Below are positions 43,805 to 53,522 of a DNA stretch of 64,000 nucleotides, piece by piece. Positions within the stretch are counted from its first letter, which is position 1, and every line of letters starts with the position of its first letter. Both the position numbers and the translations under genes were made by a program. Origin of the DNA: UBA57 sp963577725 (GTDB taxonomy: Archaea; Thermoproteota; Nitrososphaeria; Nitrososphaerales; UBA57); assembly GCA_047517285.1 (NCBI GenBank), contig JAKZTE010000003.1, positions 27,502 to 91,501 on the forward strand, in the 5' to 3' direction. The notes beneath the pieces were generated by a model that was not told the origin of the DNA, searched no databases, and saw only the letters and a program-made list of their open reading frames with translations.

Positions 43805-46681
43805 GAAAATTGCAGGTCGCATAGGTCTAGAATAGATAGAACGATTTCGTGGGTCATAGATTTTTGAATTGTCTTCAGAGTATAAATCAACTTGAATATT
43901 GTTTTGGGTCTTATAGAATAATTTTAGGTCTTCAAGAATTTGAGTTTCATTTAATTTACCAATACTTAGAATACGTGACTTTGAAGATGAATCCATAGTA
44001 GATAACTCTTTGAACAGTTTCTGGCAGAATTTCGGTATGTGTTTCTTGAATTTAGAATAATCAGGGTTATTTAAACTGCTTTCAATTAAATCCTTGAGAA
44101 GAAGTTGTTCTTGTTTTAATGCATGCAAGAAGATATTCCATTTCCAGTTAGCAGGAATATATATACAGATTCTTTGGGTCTGAATTTTTGTGACTTTAAG
44201 TATATTATTGATATCTTCAATTGTATTTTTAATTAAGTCTTCAGATAGTTCCGAATTCTCGTCAATTAAATTTGTGTCGGGAGTAGGCCAGTCTTCAAGA
44301 GTAATTGAATCCTCATGTCCAAGAGTCTCCCAAGCCTCTTCACAGAAATGCGGTGCAAAGGGAGCAAGTAATTTCAGTCTAGTCTCAAAGAAATATTTTA
44401 AGAATGAATTCTTATCTTCGGTAGAAAGAGTAGTTCTTCTATTATACCATTGTAAATCAATGTCAAGGAGATAAATTATACTATGGAGAGATTCTCTTAC
44501 ACGAAGTTTGTTCATTGAGTCAGTAGTAATCTTAATTGACCTTTGTAATCTACTCATCAACCATTTTTCAATAGAATGTGCCTGCATTATATCATAATCA
44601 GATGCATATTTAATTTCGTGTATAAGATTATGCATTTTATTAAGTCGCTCAGTGAATGATTTTACTAATTCTAGGCTAAAATCAGCATCTTGTAACAATT
44701 CTGCAGCAGACATGATTCCAAGGCGTATGGGATCTGCCCCGTGTGTTTTTACTGCTTGGCGAAGAGGAATTATATTTCCAAATGATTTAGACATTTTTTT
44801 ACCATCCATGAGTACAGAGCCGTTAACAACAATTTGTCGTGGCCAAAGATTCTTAGGAAATATAGCAGAATGATTGAAAATAAAGAATGTTAGATGGTTT
44901 GGAACGAGATCACGTCCAGAATGTCTGCTGTCAAGAGGATAGAAATACAAGAATTCAGTTCGTAGATCGTCAATAATATTTTTATTAATATTTGTATTTG
45001 CAGAAACTGATTCCGAGTTACCCAGACCTAACAATATATAATCAAAGAATTCTTCTGAGAGATTTGAAGAGTCAAGATTATGTTCTTTGATAAGTCTAGA
45101 CAAAGTATAGTATGCCATGTAGATTACAGAATCAGACAGACTTTCTATAATCCAGTCAGAATCCCAAGGTAATTTTGTACCAAGACCTGAGTTTCGTGCG
45201 CATGCTTTTTCATGAAGCCAATCAACAGTATTATGGAATTCAGCAGTGATTTCACTAGGTAATAGTGACATATCATTAATTGAAGAGTGTGCTTTTTCTT
45301 TCCAATCAGGTTTTCCATAATCGATGAACCATTGATTTTCAAACATTTTGATTACGCATTCAGTTCCGCACCTACATACAACAGGACTATTCATTATTTC
45401 ATATAATTTACTAGCAATACCAAGTTGAATAAGGTCGATTTTCACTTTTTCTTTTGCTTGTTTAACAGGAAGATTTGCATAATCTCCTGCAATATCAATC
45501 ATTTTACCAGAGTTAAATTCAAGAGTATAAAGTTCTTTCGTTGCATCCGCAAGTTTAGAATCATCTTGGTTCTTTATACTTAAGTCAGAAACTATTTGTT
45601 TAGCAGGAGTATTGTCATATCTTGGAGTTTTTATTACGTCAATAGGAGCAAGATTAGTTGTATCAATATCAGGGTATTTACTAATTATACTAAGGTCCTG
45701 TGTAAAATCAACAATTGCTTGATAATCATAAGGCGCATGTGAGGGTACAGACATTACAAGTCCAGTCCCATTTTTAGAATTGACAAAAGTGGCAGGTAGT
45801 AATTGAATTTTCATGTGTGTAAACGGGTTTTCAGTCCATTTACCAATCAAAGAATTGCCTGGAATTACCTCAGTAGATGAATTTTCTTCTATAAGATGTT
45901 CAAATTTAAACATCGAATCACTACTGACAATCCATTTTTCATTGTTTAGTGAAATTTTTACATATTCAATGTCAGGATTAATCCAGATATTGGTAACGCC
46001 AAATATAGTTTCTGGACGAAGTGTTGCAGCAACTAGTTTTGCATCGTCAAAAGCAAATTTGATAATAGTATATTCACCGATATCAGGTTCAATATCTCCT
46101 AGTGTGTCATGTTGACCAACTGGGTTACCGTCTTTAGGACACCAGCCAACAGGATGACTGCCTCTGGTGATAAAACCACCTGAATTTAGTTTTTTGAATT
46201 GCCATTCAATAAATTTACTATATTGTGTATCAATAGTAGTAAATTCACGTCGCCAATCAATTGAATAGCCCATCTCAATCATTCCTTGTTTAATTTCATC
46301 ATGGAAATATTGTGCAATTTTTTTAGGTTCATCGAGTTGTTTAATTACAGACATTGGAATATTGTAAACATCTTGAAATGCACTTAGTAATTCAGGATCG
46401 TTTTCGGCAAGTCTTTTCGTCATTGCAAGAATAGGAGTGCCAGTATAATGAAATGCCATAGGAAACAATACATTAAATCCAAGCATCCTTTTGTATCGAG
46501 CGTAAACATCAGTGAGAGTATAGGTTCGTCCATGTCCTATATGTTGCGGGGAATTCGGGTAAGGATATGCAACAGTGAGAAAGAACTTGGGTTTATCAAG
46601 ATCAACATTAGTATTGTGAAGAGAAGAATTTTCCCATTTGGTTCTCCATTTATGTTCAATATCAGACCAATTAATTGTCAA
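43796..46681 (-). CDS. leuS: Leucyl-tRNA synthetase (archaeal type)
   Basis: Charges tRNA-Leu. The 961-residue class I enzyme has the HIGH motif in PYPNSPQHIGHGRTYT and KMSKS in GKKMSKSFGNIIPL. The editing (CP1) domain includes LAATLRPETIFGVTNIW (read as VAATLRPETIFG). The C-terminal anticodon-binding domain is of archaeal/eukaryotic type. Directly downstream of alaS (9-base gap), likely one transcript. Confidence 0.96.
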   Translation of the reverse strand: MTINWSDIEHKWRTKWENSSLHNTNVDLDKPKFFLTVAYPYPNSPQHIGHGRTYTLTDVYARYKRMLGFNVLFPMAFHYTGTPILAMTKRLAENDPELLSAFQDVYNIPMSVIKQLDEPKKIAQYFHDEIKQGMIEMGYSIDWRREFTTIDTQYSKFIEWQFKKLNSGGFITRGSHPVGWCPKDGNPVGQHDTLGDIEPDIGEYTIIKFAFDDAKLVAATLRPETIFGVTNIWINPDIEYVKISLNNEKWIVSSDSMFKFEHLIEENSSTEVIPGNSLIGKWTENPFTHMKIQLLPATFVNSKNGTGLVMSVPSHAPYDYQAIVDFTQDLSIISKYPDIDTTNLAPIDVIKTPRYDNTPAKQIVSDLSIKNQDDSKLADATKELYTLEFNSGKMIDIAGDYANLPVKQAKEKVKIDLIQLGIASKLYEIMNSPVVCRCGTECVIKMFENQWFIDYGKPDWKEKAHSSINDMSLLPSEITAEFHNTVDWLHEKACARNSGLGTKLPWDSDWIIESLSDSVIYMAYYTLSRLIKEHNLDSSNLSEEFFDYILLGLGNSESVSANTNINKNIIDDLRTEFLYFYPLDSRHSGRDLVPNHLTFFIFNHSAIFPKNLWPRQIVVNGSVLMDGKKMSKSFGNIIPLRQAVKTHGADPIRLGIMSAAELLQDADFSLELVKSFTERLNKMHNLIHEIKYASDYDIMQAHSIEKWLMSRLQRSIKITTDSMNKLRVRESLHSIIYLLDIDLQWYNRRTTLSTEDKNSFLKYFFETRLKLLAPFAPHFCEEAWETLGHEDSITLEDWPTPDTNLIDENSELSEDLIKNTIEDINNILKVTKIQTQRICIYIPANWKWNIFLHALKQEQLLLKDLIESSLNNPDYSKFKKHIPKFCQKLFKELSTMDSSSKSRILSIGKLNETQILEDLKLFYKTQNNIQVDLYSEDNSKIYDPRNRSIYSRPMRPAIFLE

Positions 46682-46690
46682 AAAATCACC

Positions 46691-49417
46691 TTATTCTGCA
46701 TTGACGATGGATTGAACGGTATCAATAATTATATTATGGTCAGAAATTTTAGAACAGCCGCCTTGGGCAAAACGTTCAGTGCCTCCGCCAGAACCGCCAA
46801 AGGCCTTTGAGATTTGACGTGCTAAATCCACTGCTTTGTACTTTTGATTGATTTTTTCTCCGCAGAAAACAAATAATCTTGAACTTTTATCTGTATTTAT
46901 AATTCCGACATAGATGAGGTTATTGATTTTATTAATACAATGTTCCCCAACAAGAATATGAAAGTCCTCGTCAACATGATTCCAATCAAGTATTGATAAT
47001 GAAACATCGGAGATTCTAACAGATGAAGAAGTAAGATGATTGCATATAATATCAGCAAGATGATTTTTGATGAGAGATTTTGAGTCTCTTTTAATCGCAT
47101 CATTATCACGAATTAAGTCATCTACAGTTTGATTGAGTTTATCAATTGGAACAGAGAGATTGTTACTAATCGAATCCAATAATTCATTTTGTTTTTGTAT
47201 ATACTCAATTGCAGGCTCTCCAGCTACATATTCTAATCGTTCTACACCATCTTGTATTCTTTCGTTTTTAATAATTTTAATGATACCAAGTTCACCGGTA
47301 CTAGATACATGAGTACCTGCGCAGGCTTGAACATCCCAAGTTTCAATTTCTTGTACACGGATATTTTTACCTGGGGCAATTCCGCCTTGATAAATTGAGA
47401 AACCGTATTTGCTTTCTGCTTCTCCTCTATCCAATACTAATTTGTGTACGGGTAAATTCTGTCTAATCGCGTCATTTGCTAGTTTTTCAATCTTTTCAAT
47501 TTGTTGTAATGACAGATGTTCAAAATGTGTTATATCGAGACGAGCTTTATCCACATCTTTGAAAGCAGAGGATTGCCACACCCATGAACCAAGTGCTTTC
47601 TTAGCAGCTCCTAACATAACATGAGTTGCAGTGTGGTGACGAGTAAGGATTTCTCTACGATGTTGATCAATTTTTCCCTTAATCGTCGTACCTTCTTTAA
47701 TATCCATTTTATTAATTTTATGTAAAATTACTTGGCCATATTTTTCAACATCAAGAACTTTATGATCATCTAAAGTGCCAGAATCTGGTTCTTGACCACC
47801 TGCACGTGCATAAAATGCAGTTTGATCTAATACGATGAATGAATGTTTTGAATCATTAAACACTTTGAGTACGCGTCCTTCGAATTCAGTGATATCTTGA
47901 TTTTCATAGAACAACGGACGGGTTTGATCTATTTCATCTGTGTCAAAGTTACGTTTTGGTTTTTCAGTTTTATTCAAAATATGTTTTTCAGTGACTTTTG
48001 CGTAGAAATTGGCAGGTATGTCAATTTTCATACCTTGATCTCGAATAAATTCAGGAGTTATTCCATCAGAATCATATAATTTTATCAGTGTTTCTTCGTC
48101 AACTGTCTGGTTTGATTTATGCATATTAGAAACAATTTTCTTGATTCTTTCCTGGGTATTATCATAACGTTTTTCTTCAACTTCAAGAATTTTCAATATT
48201 TCATTCCTATGTTCTTTAAGTTCAGGATAAATTTGTGACAAATAGTCGATATGCCAATCTGCAATCTCCCCTAATTCAACATTCCATTTTTGTGAGTGGA
48301 TTTTAGATAGAGAACGTCTAAGTAGAACTCGAAGGTTGTAACCACCTCCAACATTACTAGGTAAAGCGCCATCACTGATAGCAAAAACAAGAGTTTTTAC
48401 ATGGTCAAGAACGGCAAACATTGATTCAAAGGGAGTAACTTTTTCAATTAATTCATCAATACCGACTCCCAATTTATTCGCAACTTGTTTACGAGTAAAT
48501 TCAATATCAGAGACTTCGTCTAAATTCAACATGCCAGAAAATTTTGAATAATTCTTAAAGAAATCTTGATCGTAAACAATACTACATTTGTCAATCATAT
48601 TTTTAATAGCGCTGCCAAATACTGATTCATAGGCTGTAGGAGTCCCTTGTGTCAACCAACTAAATCTTTCTAGTCCAGCACCCATATCAATAATTTTATC
48701 ATCCATAGTTTTGTAGTTAGTTGGATCGCCTTCAAATTGGGTAAATACAGCATTTCCCAATTCCAATCCACGAACATAATATTCTAAGGAATATCCGAAA
48801 GCCCCATAACCAACCCAAACATCTTCTTTGAAAACAATTTCCTTTTTAGGAATGTCAAATACATTTGTTAATAATCCATAATCAAGATCAATACATTCAT
48901 TTTTCCAATATCCAGTATCATTAGCAACACAATGTTGACCAATCATTACGAAAGATGTGAAATGTTTACCGCTAACTCCAACATTTTCGATGTCATTAAA
49001 TCGTAAACACATCTGAGGAATGATTAAAGGATTCTCTGGAAATTCGAATGTAATTTTACCGCCTTCAATTCTTTGAAAATCAACAATTGAAGCAATAGTG
49101 AAATATAAATCGGGCCTCCACCTAGCAACCACAGGATATCGATTTACACTAGAATGTCCGTGATCGACGAAATATTCTTCAATGGCTTTCCAGCATTGTG
49201 CATAATCGAGTTTTTTTGATGTAGGAGAATTACCAATAAAACCATATTGCTCACAAGGTTGTTCAGGACAAGTTAAACGAGATTCATCTGCAGTCCAGAA
49301 AAAATTATCGCAATTTGAGCATTGTTTTCGACTAAAACCTTCTCTTTCGAATAAATTTACATCATAATAATTCTTATAATCAGAGGAAAATTTCTTCCGA
49401 AGAAGGTCTTTATTCAT
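46691..49417 (-). CDS. alaS: Alanyl-tRNA synthetase (archaeal type)
   Basis: Charges tRNA-Ala. The 908-residue protein includes the N-terminal archaeal extension with a zinc-like CSNCDNFFWT and CPEQPC. The class II core follows with RPDLYFTIASIVDFQR, then GGGYNLRVLLRRSL. The editing domain has the HxxxH motif HHTATHVMLGAA and the distal CAGTHVSSTGELG; the C-terminal GGSGGGTERFAQGG is the C-Ala end. Operonic with leuS. Confidence 0.96.
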   Translation of the reverse strand: MNKDLLRKKFSSDYKNYYDVNLFEREGFSRKQCSNCDNFFWTADESRLTCPEQPCEQYGFIGNSPTSKKLDYAQCWKAIEEYFVDHGHSSVNRYPVVARWRPDLYFTIASIVDFQRIEGGKITFEFPENPLIIPQMCLRFNDIENVGVSGKHFTSFVMIGQHCVANDTGYWKNECIDLDYGLLTNVFDIPKKEIVFKEDVWVGYGAFGYSLEYYVRGLELGNAVFTQFEGDPTNYKTMDDKIIDMGAGLERFSWLTQGTPTAYESVFGSAIKNMIDKCSIVYDQDFFKNYSKFSGMLNLDEVSDIEFTRKQVANKLGVGIDELIEKVTPFESMFAVLDHVKTLVFAISDGALPSNVGGGYNLRVLLRRSLSKIHSQKWNVELGEIADWHIDYLSQIYPELKEHRNEILKILEVEEKRYDNTQERIKKIVSNMHKSNQTVDEETLIKLYDSDGITPEFIRDQGMKIDIPANFYAKVTEKHILNKTEKPKRNFDTDEIDQTRPLFYENQDITEFEGRVLKVFNDSKHSFIVLDQTAFYARAGGQEPDSGTLDDHKVLDVEKYGQVILHKINKMDIKEGTTIKGKIDQHRREILTRHHTATHVMLGAAKKALGSWVWQSSAFKDVDKARLDITHFEHLSLQQIEKIEKLANDAIRQNLPVHKLVLDRGEAESKYGFSIYQGGIAPGKNIRVQEIETWDVQACAGTHVSSTGELGIIKIIKNERIQDGVERLEYVAGEPAIEYIQKQNELLDSISNNLSVPIDKLNQTVDDLIRDNDAIKRDSKSLIKNHLADIICNHLTSSSVRISDVSLSILDWNHVDEDFHILVGEHCINKINNLIYVGIINTDKSSRLFVFCGEKINQKYKAVDLARQISKAFGGSGGGTERFAQGGCSKISDHNIIIDTVQSIVNAE

Positions 49418-49516
49418 ATTAAGTAAAGATAGTAATTTTCACATATTAATAGCTCTATCGACCCAGAGAGAAGTCAAGAATAGGAAAATTAAATAATTTT
49501 TAAAAATATTTTAAAC

Positions 49517-49553
49517 CTTATATATATTAAAAAAAAATTGTATCGTTATACAA
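49517..49553 (+). promoter_or_regulatory. rpl12 promoter with inverted repeat at the start
   Basis: CTTATATATAT (49517-49527) is the clearest TATA box in the window, about 30 bases before the rpl12 ATG. Directly before the ATG lies a perfect inverted repeat TTGTAT-CGTT-ATACAA (49538-49553), covering the expected transcription start. The repeat could be an operator or form a short 5' hairpin. Confidence 0.6.
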
Positions 49554-49859
49554 ATGGAATACATTTATGCGGCTTTGCTTTTGCATAAGCTTGAACAAAA
49601 AATTGATGAAGATACTGTAAAAAAAGTAATTACATCAACAGGTGTAGAACCTGACGAAGTTAAGGTCAAGGCATTAGTATCAGCATTAAGTGAAGTAAAT
49701 ATTGAAGATGCTTTAAAGAATGCAGCTACTGCAATGGCAGCTCCTGCAGCACCAGCAGAATCATCTGTTGAGGCAAAAGCAGAAGACAAACCAGCTGAAG
49801 AAAAGGATGAGAAGAAAGAAGAAGAAGCCATGGAAGGCTTAGCCAGTTTATTCGGTTAA
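49554..49859 (+). CDS. rpl12: Large ribosomal subunit stalk protein P1 (aL12)
   Basis: Stalk protein that recruits translation GTPases. The 101-residue protein begins MEYIYAALLLHKL, has an Ala-rich hinge, an acidic Lys/Glu tail, and ends AMEGLASLFG, the C-terminal factor-binding motif. Unusually, it is on the opposite strand from the L11-L1-L10 operon and converges with L10 instead of following it. Confidence 0.96.
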   Translation: MEYIYAALLLHKLEQKIDEDTVKKVITSTGVEPDEVKVKALVSALSEVNIEDALKNAATAMAAPAAPAESSVEAKAEDKPAEEKDEKKEEEAMEGLASLFG

Positions 49860-49882
49860 ACTAAAATTCTTAATTAAACTTC

Positions 49883-49907
49883 TTAATCTGAATTTTTAAT
49901 CTGAATT
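49883..49907. repeat. Direct repeat between convergent rpl12 and rpl10
   Basis: TTAATCTGAATT occurs twice (49883-49894 and 49896-49907) in the 49-base gap between the two convergent stop codons. T-rich stretches on both strands may end transcription from both sides; no hairpin is evident. Confidence 0.5.
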
Positions 49908-49908
49908 C

Positions 49909-50766
49909 TTAATTGACTAATTTACTTAATGCTTCTGCTTCTAAATGTTTTTTGGAAAGAATATGCGAAACAGTTTCCTTTGTCATATAATCTGATTCAA
50001 TAGAGACATTCTTAGAATTAGTAAATGCTTTTGCAAGTAATAATGGGACAGTTTCTTTAGTAAGATATTCTTCGTTGAGTGCTAAGTTGAGAGCGTTATT
50101 AAATGATTGGATTAAATGAGAACGATATTCGTCCAAGTCAATAGCTACATCTTTAGCTGGATAGATTAAACCATCCATATATGCCAAATCAATTGCAACT
50201 CCAGCTTTAATCGGTTTAATGTTAAGTTTTGTCAATAATGCTGCAAGAGAAGACTTAATTGAATCTCCTTCTTTTGCAACAACAGTATCTTGACTTACAA
50301 ATATACTACCTGCATCAATACGAGTAGGAATATTAAATTCTTTAAATGCACTAAGATCTGGACCAGGTTGCATACCAGTATTACCTGATGGAACGGTAAT
50401 TTCTACTGATGCTATATCCCCAGCACGGGCAGAAAGATCAACTTTACCTTTTTCGAGCAACAGAAATAATTTAAATGGATCCATATCAGTAAATATGAAT
50501 GCTTTTTGTTCAGAAACAGCATCTACAAGTTTTTCTGAATTATCTACTTTAGAATCAGCAATACCGCGTTTTGAAAGGGTATTTTTTACAACTCGTATAG
50601 TAATATCATTTTTAAAATTCTTTCGTAGTTGCATTAATTGTGCAGCACGTACTTTATGGATCTTACAGAAAGCAGTGGTATTACTAGACTTGACTAATTC
50701 AGATATTTCGTTAATACTATCAGTTTTCCATTGAGGGTATTTCGACTTTGTTTCTGTGACAGACAT
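49909..50766 (-). CDS. rpl10: Large ribosomal subunit protein P0 (uL10)
   Basis: Base of the ribosomal stalk. The 285-residue protein has the conserved N-terminal region (KSSNTTAFCKIHKVRAAQLM) and internal PSGNTGMQPGPDLS. The C-terminal helices that bind L12 show an internal duplication (LTKETVPLLLAKAF and MTKETVSHILSKKH). It ends SKLVN, without the acidic tail and Phe-Gly end normally shared with L12. Start overlaps the rpl1 stop by one base. Confidence 0.94.
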   Translation of the reverse strand: MSVTETKSKYPQWKTDSINEISELVKSSNTTAFCKIHKVRAAQLMQLRKNFKNDITIRVVKNTLSKRGIADSKVDNSEKLVDAVSEQKAFIFTDMDPFKLFLLLEKGKVDLSARAGDIASVEITVPSGNTGMQPGPDLSAFKEFNIPTRIDAGSIFVSQDTVVAKEGDSIKSSLAALLTKLNIKPIKAGVAIDLAYMDGLIYPAKDVAIDLDEYRSHLIQSFNNALNLALNEEYLTKETVPLLLAKAFTNSKNVSIESDYMTKETVSHILSKKHLEAEALSKLVN

Positions 50767-51419
50767 TAAATAGCCTCCTGAGCGGAAAGAGCGATAGGTG
50801 GAGACATAGAGAGTTTTATAACGAAACCTTTGAGATTCTTTTCACTATTTGGAAGTTTTGATGTGATTGTGTTAATTATTAGCATTGCATTTTCGACAAT
50901 TTGCTCATCAGTCATATCCTCATCGCCTAATTTCGTAGATAAGGAAAGAGTTCTTCCACGTATTCGAATGGCAGTTTTGTATTTATTAATCATATTTTCA
51001 ATTGGAGTGTCAATAGTAATAGGTAGAGGCATTCTTCCTTTTGGACCAAGAAACTTACCCAGTACTTTACCAACTTTAGGCATTGCCGTAGTTTCGGCCA
51101 GAAAGAAATCATAAGAATACGCAATTTTACGAGCTGAACGTTTGTCGCCGGACATTTCATCTATTTTACCAGTTTCAAGAACGTGATCAGCATCAGTTTT
51201 TGCACGTAGATTAAGATCTCCTGATGCAATTACACAGACTTTTGATTTATTTTGGGGAGGGTTAGGAAGAAAAACAGTCTCGTTTAGATTAATTTGATTC
51301 TTTTTTACATCTATATCTTTAAGATTTATCACTAATTCAAAAGATTGTTTAAACTGTCGTTTAGTTGAGGCAGAACGTGCCTGTTTTACTGTTTCAAGTA
51401 TTGTTTGTGATTTAACCAT
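50766..51419 (-). CDS. rpl1: Large ribosomal subunit protein uL1
   Basis: The 217-residue protein shows the L1 core (FFLAETTAMPKVGKVLGKFL, GPKGRMPLP, and KTAIRIRGRTLSLSTKLG). In archaea, L1 often autoregulates its mRNA. Its ATG is preceded directly by about 20 adenines in the mRNA sense. A TATA-like TTTATAAAA lies at 51455-51463, so rpl1-rpl10 may have an internal promoter besides read-through from rpl11. Confidence 0.94.
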   Translation of the reverse strand: MVKSQTILETVKQARSASTKRQFKQSFELVINLKDIDVKKNQINLNETVFLPNPPQNKSKVCVIASGDLNLRAKTDADHVLETGKIDEMSGDKRSARKIAYSYDFFLAETTAMPKVGKVLGKFLGPKGRMPLPITIDTPIENMINKYKTAIRIRGRTLSLSTKLGDEDMTDEQIVENAMLIINTITSKLPNSEKNLKGFVIKLSMSPPIALSAQEAI

Positions 51420-51463
51420 TTTTTTTTTTTTTTTTTTTTCTCAGAACTATTCCATTTTATAAA
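51419..51463 (-). promoter_or_regulatory. Poly(A) leader and TATA-like box before rpl1
   Basis: On the minus strand, a run of 20 adenines directly abuts ATG (the T-run is 51419-51439 on the plus strand). TTTATAAAA (51455-51463) lies such that transcription would begin inside the run. The homopolymer length may be a sequencing estimate. Confidence 0.5.
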
Positions 51464-51476
51464 TTTTTTATAATTA

Positions 51477-51959
51477 TCAATTAAATGATTTATCCCATTT
51501 TCCGTCGTTAATTTCAGAAATAATGTCTTTTGGTTCCTTATTTTCCACAGTAATACCCATACTGACGCAAGAACCAACTAATTCTTTTACAGCGCTTTTA
51601 ATAGTAGTAGCATAAGATTGGTCAATTTTAGTATTAGCAATCTTTACTAATTGTTCAAGGTTGAGATTTCCAACTTTTTCAGTGTTTGGTGTGCCAGATC
51701 CCTTTTCAACACCCAATGCCTTTGCCAATAATGCAGAAGATGTAGGAATACCTACTTCAACTTCAAATGTCTTACTTGCAACTTGCACAATAACTTTTAC
51801 AGGAACTCGCATACCAGAATATTCTTTAGTCTTTTCATTGATATCATTCACAATTGCCATAACGTTAAGACCCATTGGTGCGAGAGCAGGTCCTAATGGA
51901 GGACCAGCATTTGCTTTACCACCAGCAACTAATAAAGGAATAATTTTTTCATCGCCCAA
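51477..51959 (-). CDS. rpl11: Large ribosomal subunit protein uL11
   Basis: Binds the GTPase-centre rRNA. The 160-residue reading starts with TTG at 51959 (LGDEKIIPLLVAGGKANAGP), which fits the family N-terminus. The longer in-frame reading to 52040 lies inside spt5 and has no family similarity. The motif GPPLGPALAPMGLNVMAIVN is conserved. The start lies one base after the spt5 stop. Confidence 0.94.
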   Translation of the reverse strand: MGDEKIIPLLVAGGKANAGPPLGPALAPMGLNVMAIVNDINEKTKEYSGMRVPVKVIVQVASKTFEVEVGIPTSSALLAKALGVEKGSGTPNTEKVGNLNLEQLVKIANTKIDQSYATTIKSAVKELVGSCVSMGITVENKEPKDIISEINDGKWDKSFN

Positions 51960-51960
51960 G

Positions 51961-52452
51961 TTAATCAGTACCCTTTGATTTTTCAACAATACGAATGCCG
52001 TTAACATCAACAGTAACAGGTAACTGGTATGGAGCGTCAAGCAACAAAATAGTTACTTCCGAACGCCCAACTTCAACACGTGTTATTTTAGCTTTCATAT
52101 TTTTAAATGGCCCATTAGTTATTTCAACAATGTCATTAATAGATATTTCGGAAACTATTGACCTAGTAACAAGGAATTTTTCAAGGTCTTCATAAGGAAC
52201 AATACCAGGAATCATATTTTTCACATGTTTAAATCCGGAAATTGCATCGGATACCACTTGAGCGTTAGGAGCTTCAAAGAAAACATAGCCCTTGAGTGTA
52301 TCGATAACAACAATAGAACGAATAGCGGAAGAAATTACAGAATTTTCGGTTTCGTCGCGTTCTAAACGATTGCCAACAAATTTAGCGACGTTCTTTTCTT
52401 GACCGCCAGTTGTTTTTACTGCAAAAAATCTACTTTGTGTTGAGGTACTCAT
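51961..52452 (-). CDS. spt5: Transcription elongation factor Spt5 (NusG family)
   Basis: The 163-residue protein has an NGN domain (RFFAVKTTGGQEKNVAKFVG, GYVFFEAPN, and MIPGIVPYEDLEKFL) and a C-terminal KOW domain (IVEITNGPFKNMKAKITRVE). It binds RNA polymerase with Spt4. Position between secE and rpl11 is the standard archaeal order. Eleven bases after secE. Confidence 0.95.
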   Translation of the reverse strand: MSTSTQSRFFAVKTTGGQEKNVAKFVGNRLERDETENSVISSAIRSIVVIDTLKGYVFFEAPNAQVVSDAISGFKHVKNMIPGIVPYEDLEKFLVTRSIVSEISINDIVEITNGPFKNMKAKITRVEVGRSEVTILLLDAPYQLPVTVDVNGIRIVEKSKGTD

Positions 52453-52463
52453 ATTACATTACC

Positions 52464-52640
52464 TTACCCAGTTAATCTGAATAATGAACCAACTAATTGG
52501 ATTACATATCCAATAGACCCAACAATGCTCATTCCAATGATTGTGAGTTTTAGATATAGTAAAAACTCAGTCCTATCAGAACGCTTTGCTAATTTGAGCG
52601 TATGTATGCATGAATGTACGAAAGCAACAATACCAGACAA
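52464..52640 (-). CDS. secE: Preprotein translocase subunit SecE/Sec61-gamma
   Basis: A 58-residue protein found by direct translation; too short for routine ORF listing. After a TTG start it reads LSGIVAFVHSCIHTLKLAKR then SDRTEFLLYLKLTIIGMSIV, the SecE pattern of amphipathic helix, Lys/Arg-rich turn and single transmembrane helix. It lies immediately upstream of spt5, as in most archaea. Start at 52640 is the only standard start codon in the right place. Confidence 0.88.
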   Translation of the reverse strand: MSGIVAFVHSCIHTLKLAKRSDRTEFLLYLKLTIIGMSIVGSIGYVIQLVGSLFRLTG

Positions 52641-52700
52641 TTTATTCTTTTTTGAATGATAGATTATATTTGATAAACTTTTTGTTATAAGTAGAAAAAG

Positions 52701-53522
52701 ATGAATAACACGTTCAGGAAATCAACCTTAGTATTATCAAGAAAAGATCCAGCAAGTATGACAATGTTAAAAAGATTGAAAAAGAGGCAGAATTTTGACA
52801 ATATTGAAGAAAATAGCGGATATAGCAAATTACAGAGCGAAAATATGACAATGATAGTGTTAGATGAAGAAATGATTTATTGTAATAATATAGAAGATAT
52901 TGAAGATTCAGACAGATTTGTATTTTTATCAAGGCATGTAAGTCAAAGTAAGAAACCAACACTAACATCTCATTTTTTAGGAAATCCTTCTAATGAAGCG
53001 CCATATGGAGGAGAGAAAATGCAAATAGCTTCTACATGTCCAGAATTAATGAAAAACTATATGATAAATTTATACAAACAGAAGAATAGTTTGTTGAACT
53101 ATGAGATAAGTCTAGAAGCAACGCATCATGGTCCTACTAGTATTTCAAAACCATGCATATTCATAGAAATTGGTTCAGAGATTAAACAATGGCAAGATGA
53201 AAATGCAGCAGAGATTGTGATAAAATCGGTAATTAACTCAATAGAGAATCAAATTGATGTAAAAAAGGTAGGAATAGGGTTGGGTGGACCGCACTACTCA
53301 AAGAAATTTACAGAATTATTAATCAATACAGAGTATGCAATTGCAGGATATATATCAAGACATTATATGGAATATTTTAATCAGGAAATACTAGAGCAAA
53401 TGATAGAGAAATGTGAACAAGAAATTAATTATGCAATTATAGATAAAAAGGGAATAGGGAAAGAAAGAAAAAGAGTACTAGAAATATTACAAGAGAATGA
53501 ACTTAAAATAATATCTATTTAG
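52701..53522 (+). CDS. dtdA: D-aminoacyl-tRNA deacylase (DTD2/GEK1 type)
   Basis: Removes D-amino acids from mischarged tRNAs in archaea and plants. The 273-residue protein shows the family segments VFLSRHVSQSKKPTLTSH, GEKMQIASTCPELMKNY, SLEATHHGPTSISKP (probable metal-binding His pair) and GLGGPHYSKKF. It is divergent from secE and overlaps the convergent membrane gene by 8 bases. Length normal. Confidence 0.92.
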   Translation: MNNTFRKSTLVLSRKDPASMTMLKRLKKRQNFDNIEENSGYSKLQSENMTMIVLDEEMIYCNNIEDIEDSDRFVFLSRHVSQSKKPTLTSHFLGNPSNEAPYGGEKMQIASTCPELMKNYMINLYKQKNSLLNYEISLEATHHGPTSISKPCIFIEIGSEIKQWQDENAAEIVIKSVINSIENQIDVKKVGIGLGGPHYSKKFTELLINTEYAIAGYISRHYMEYFNQEILEQMIEKCEQEINYAIIDKKGIGKERKRVLEILQENELKIISI

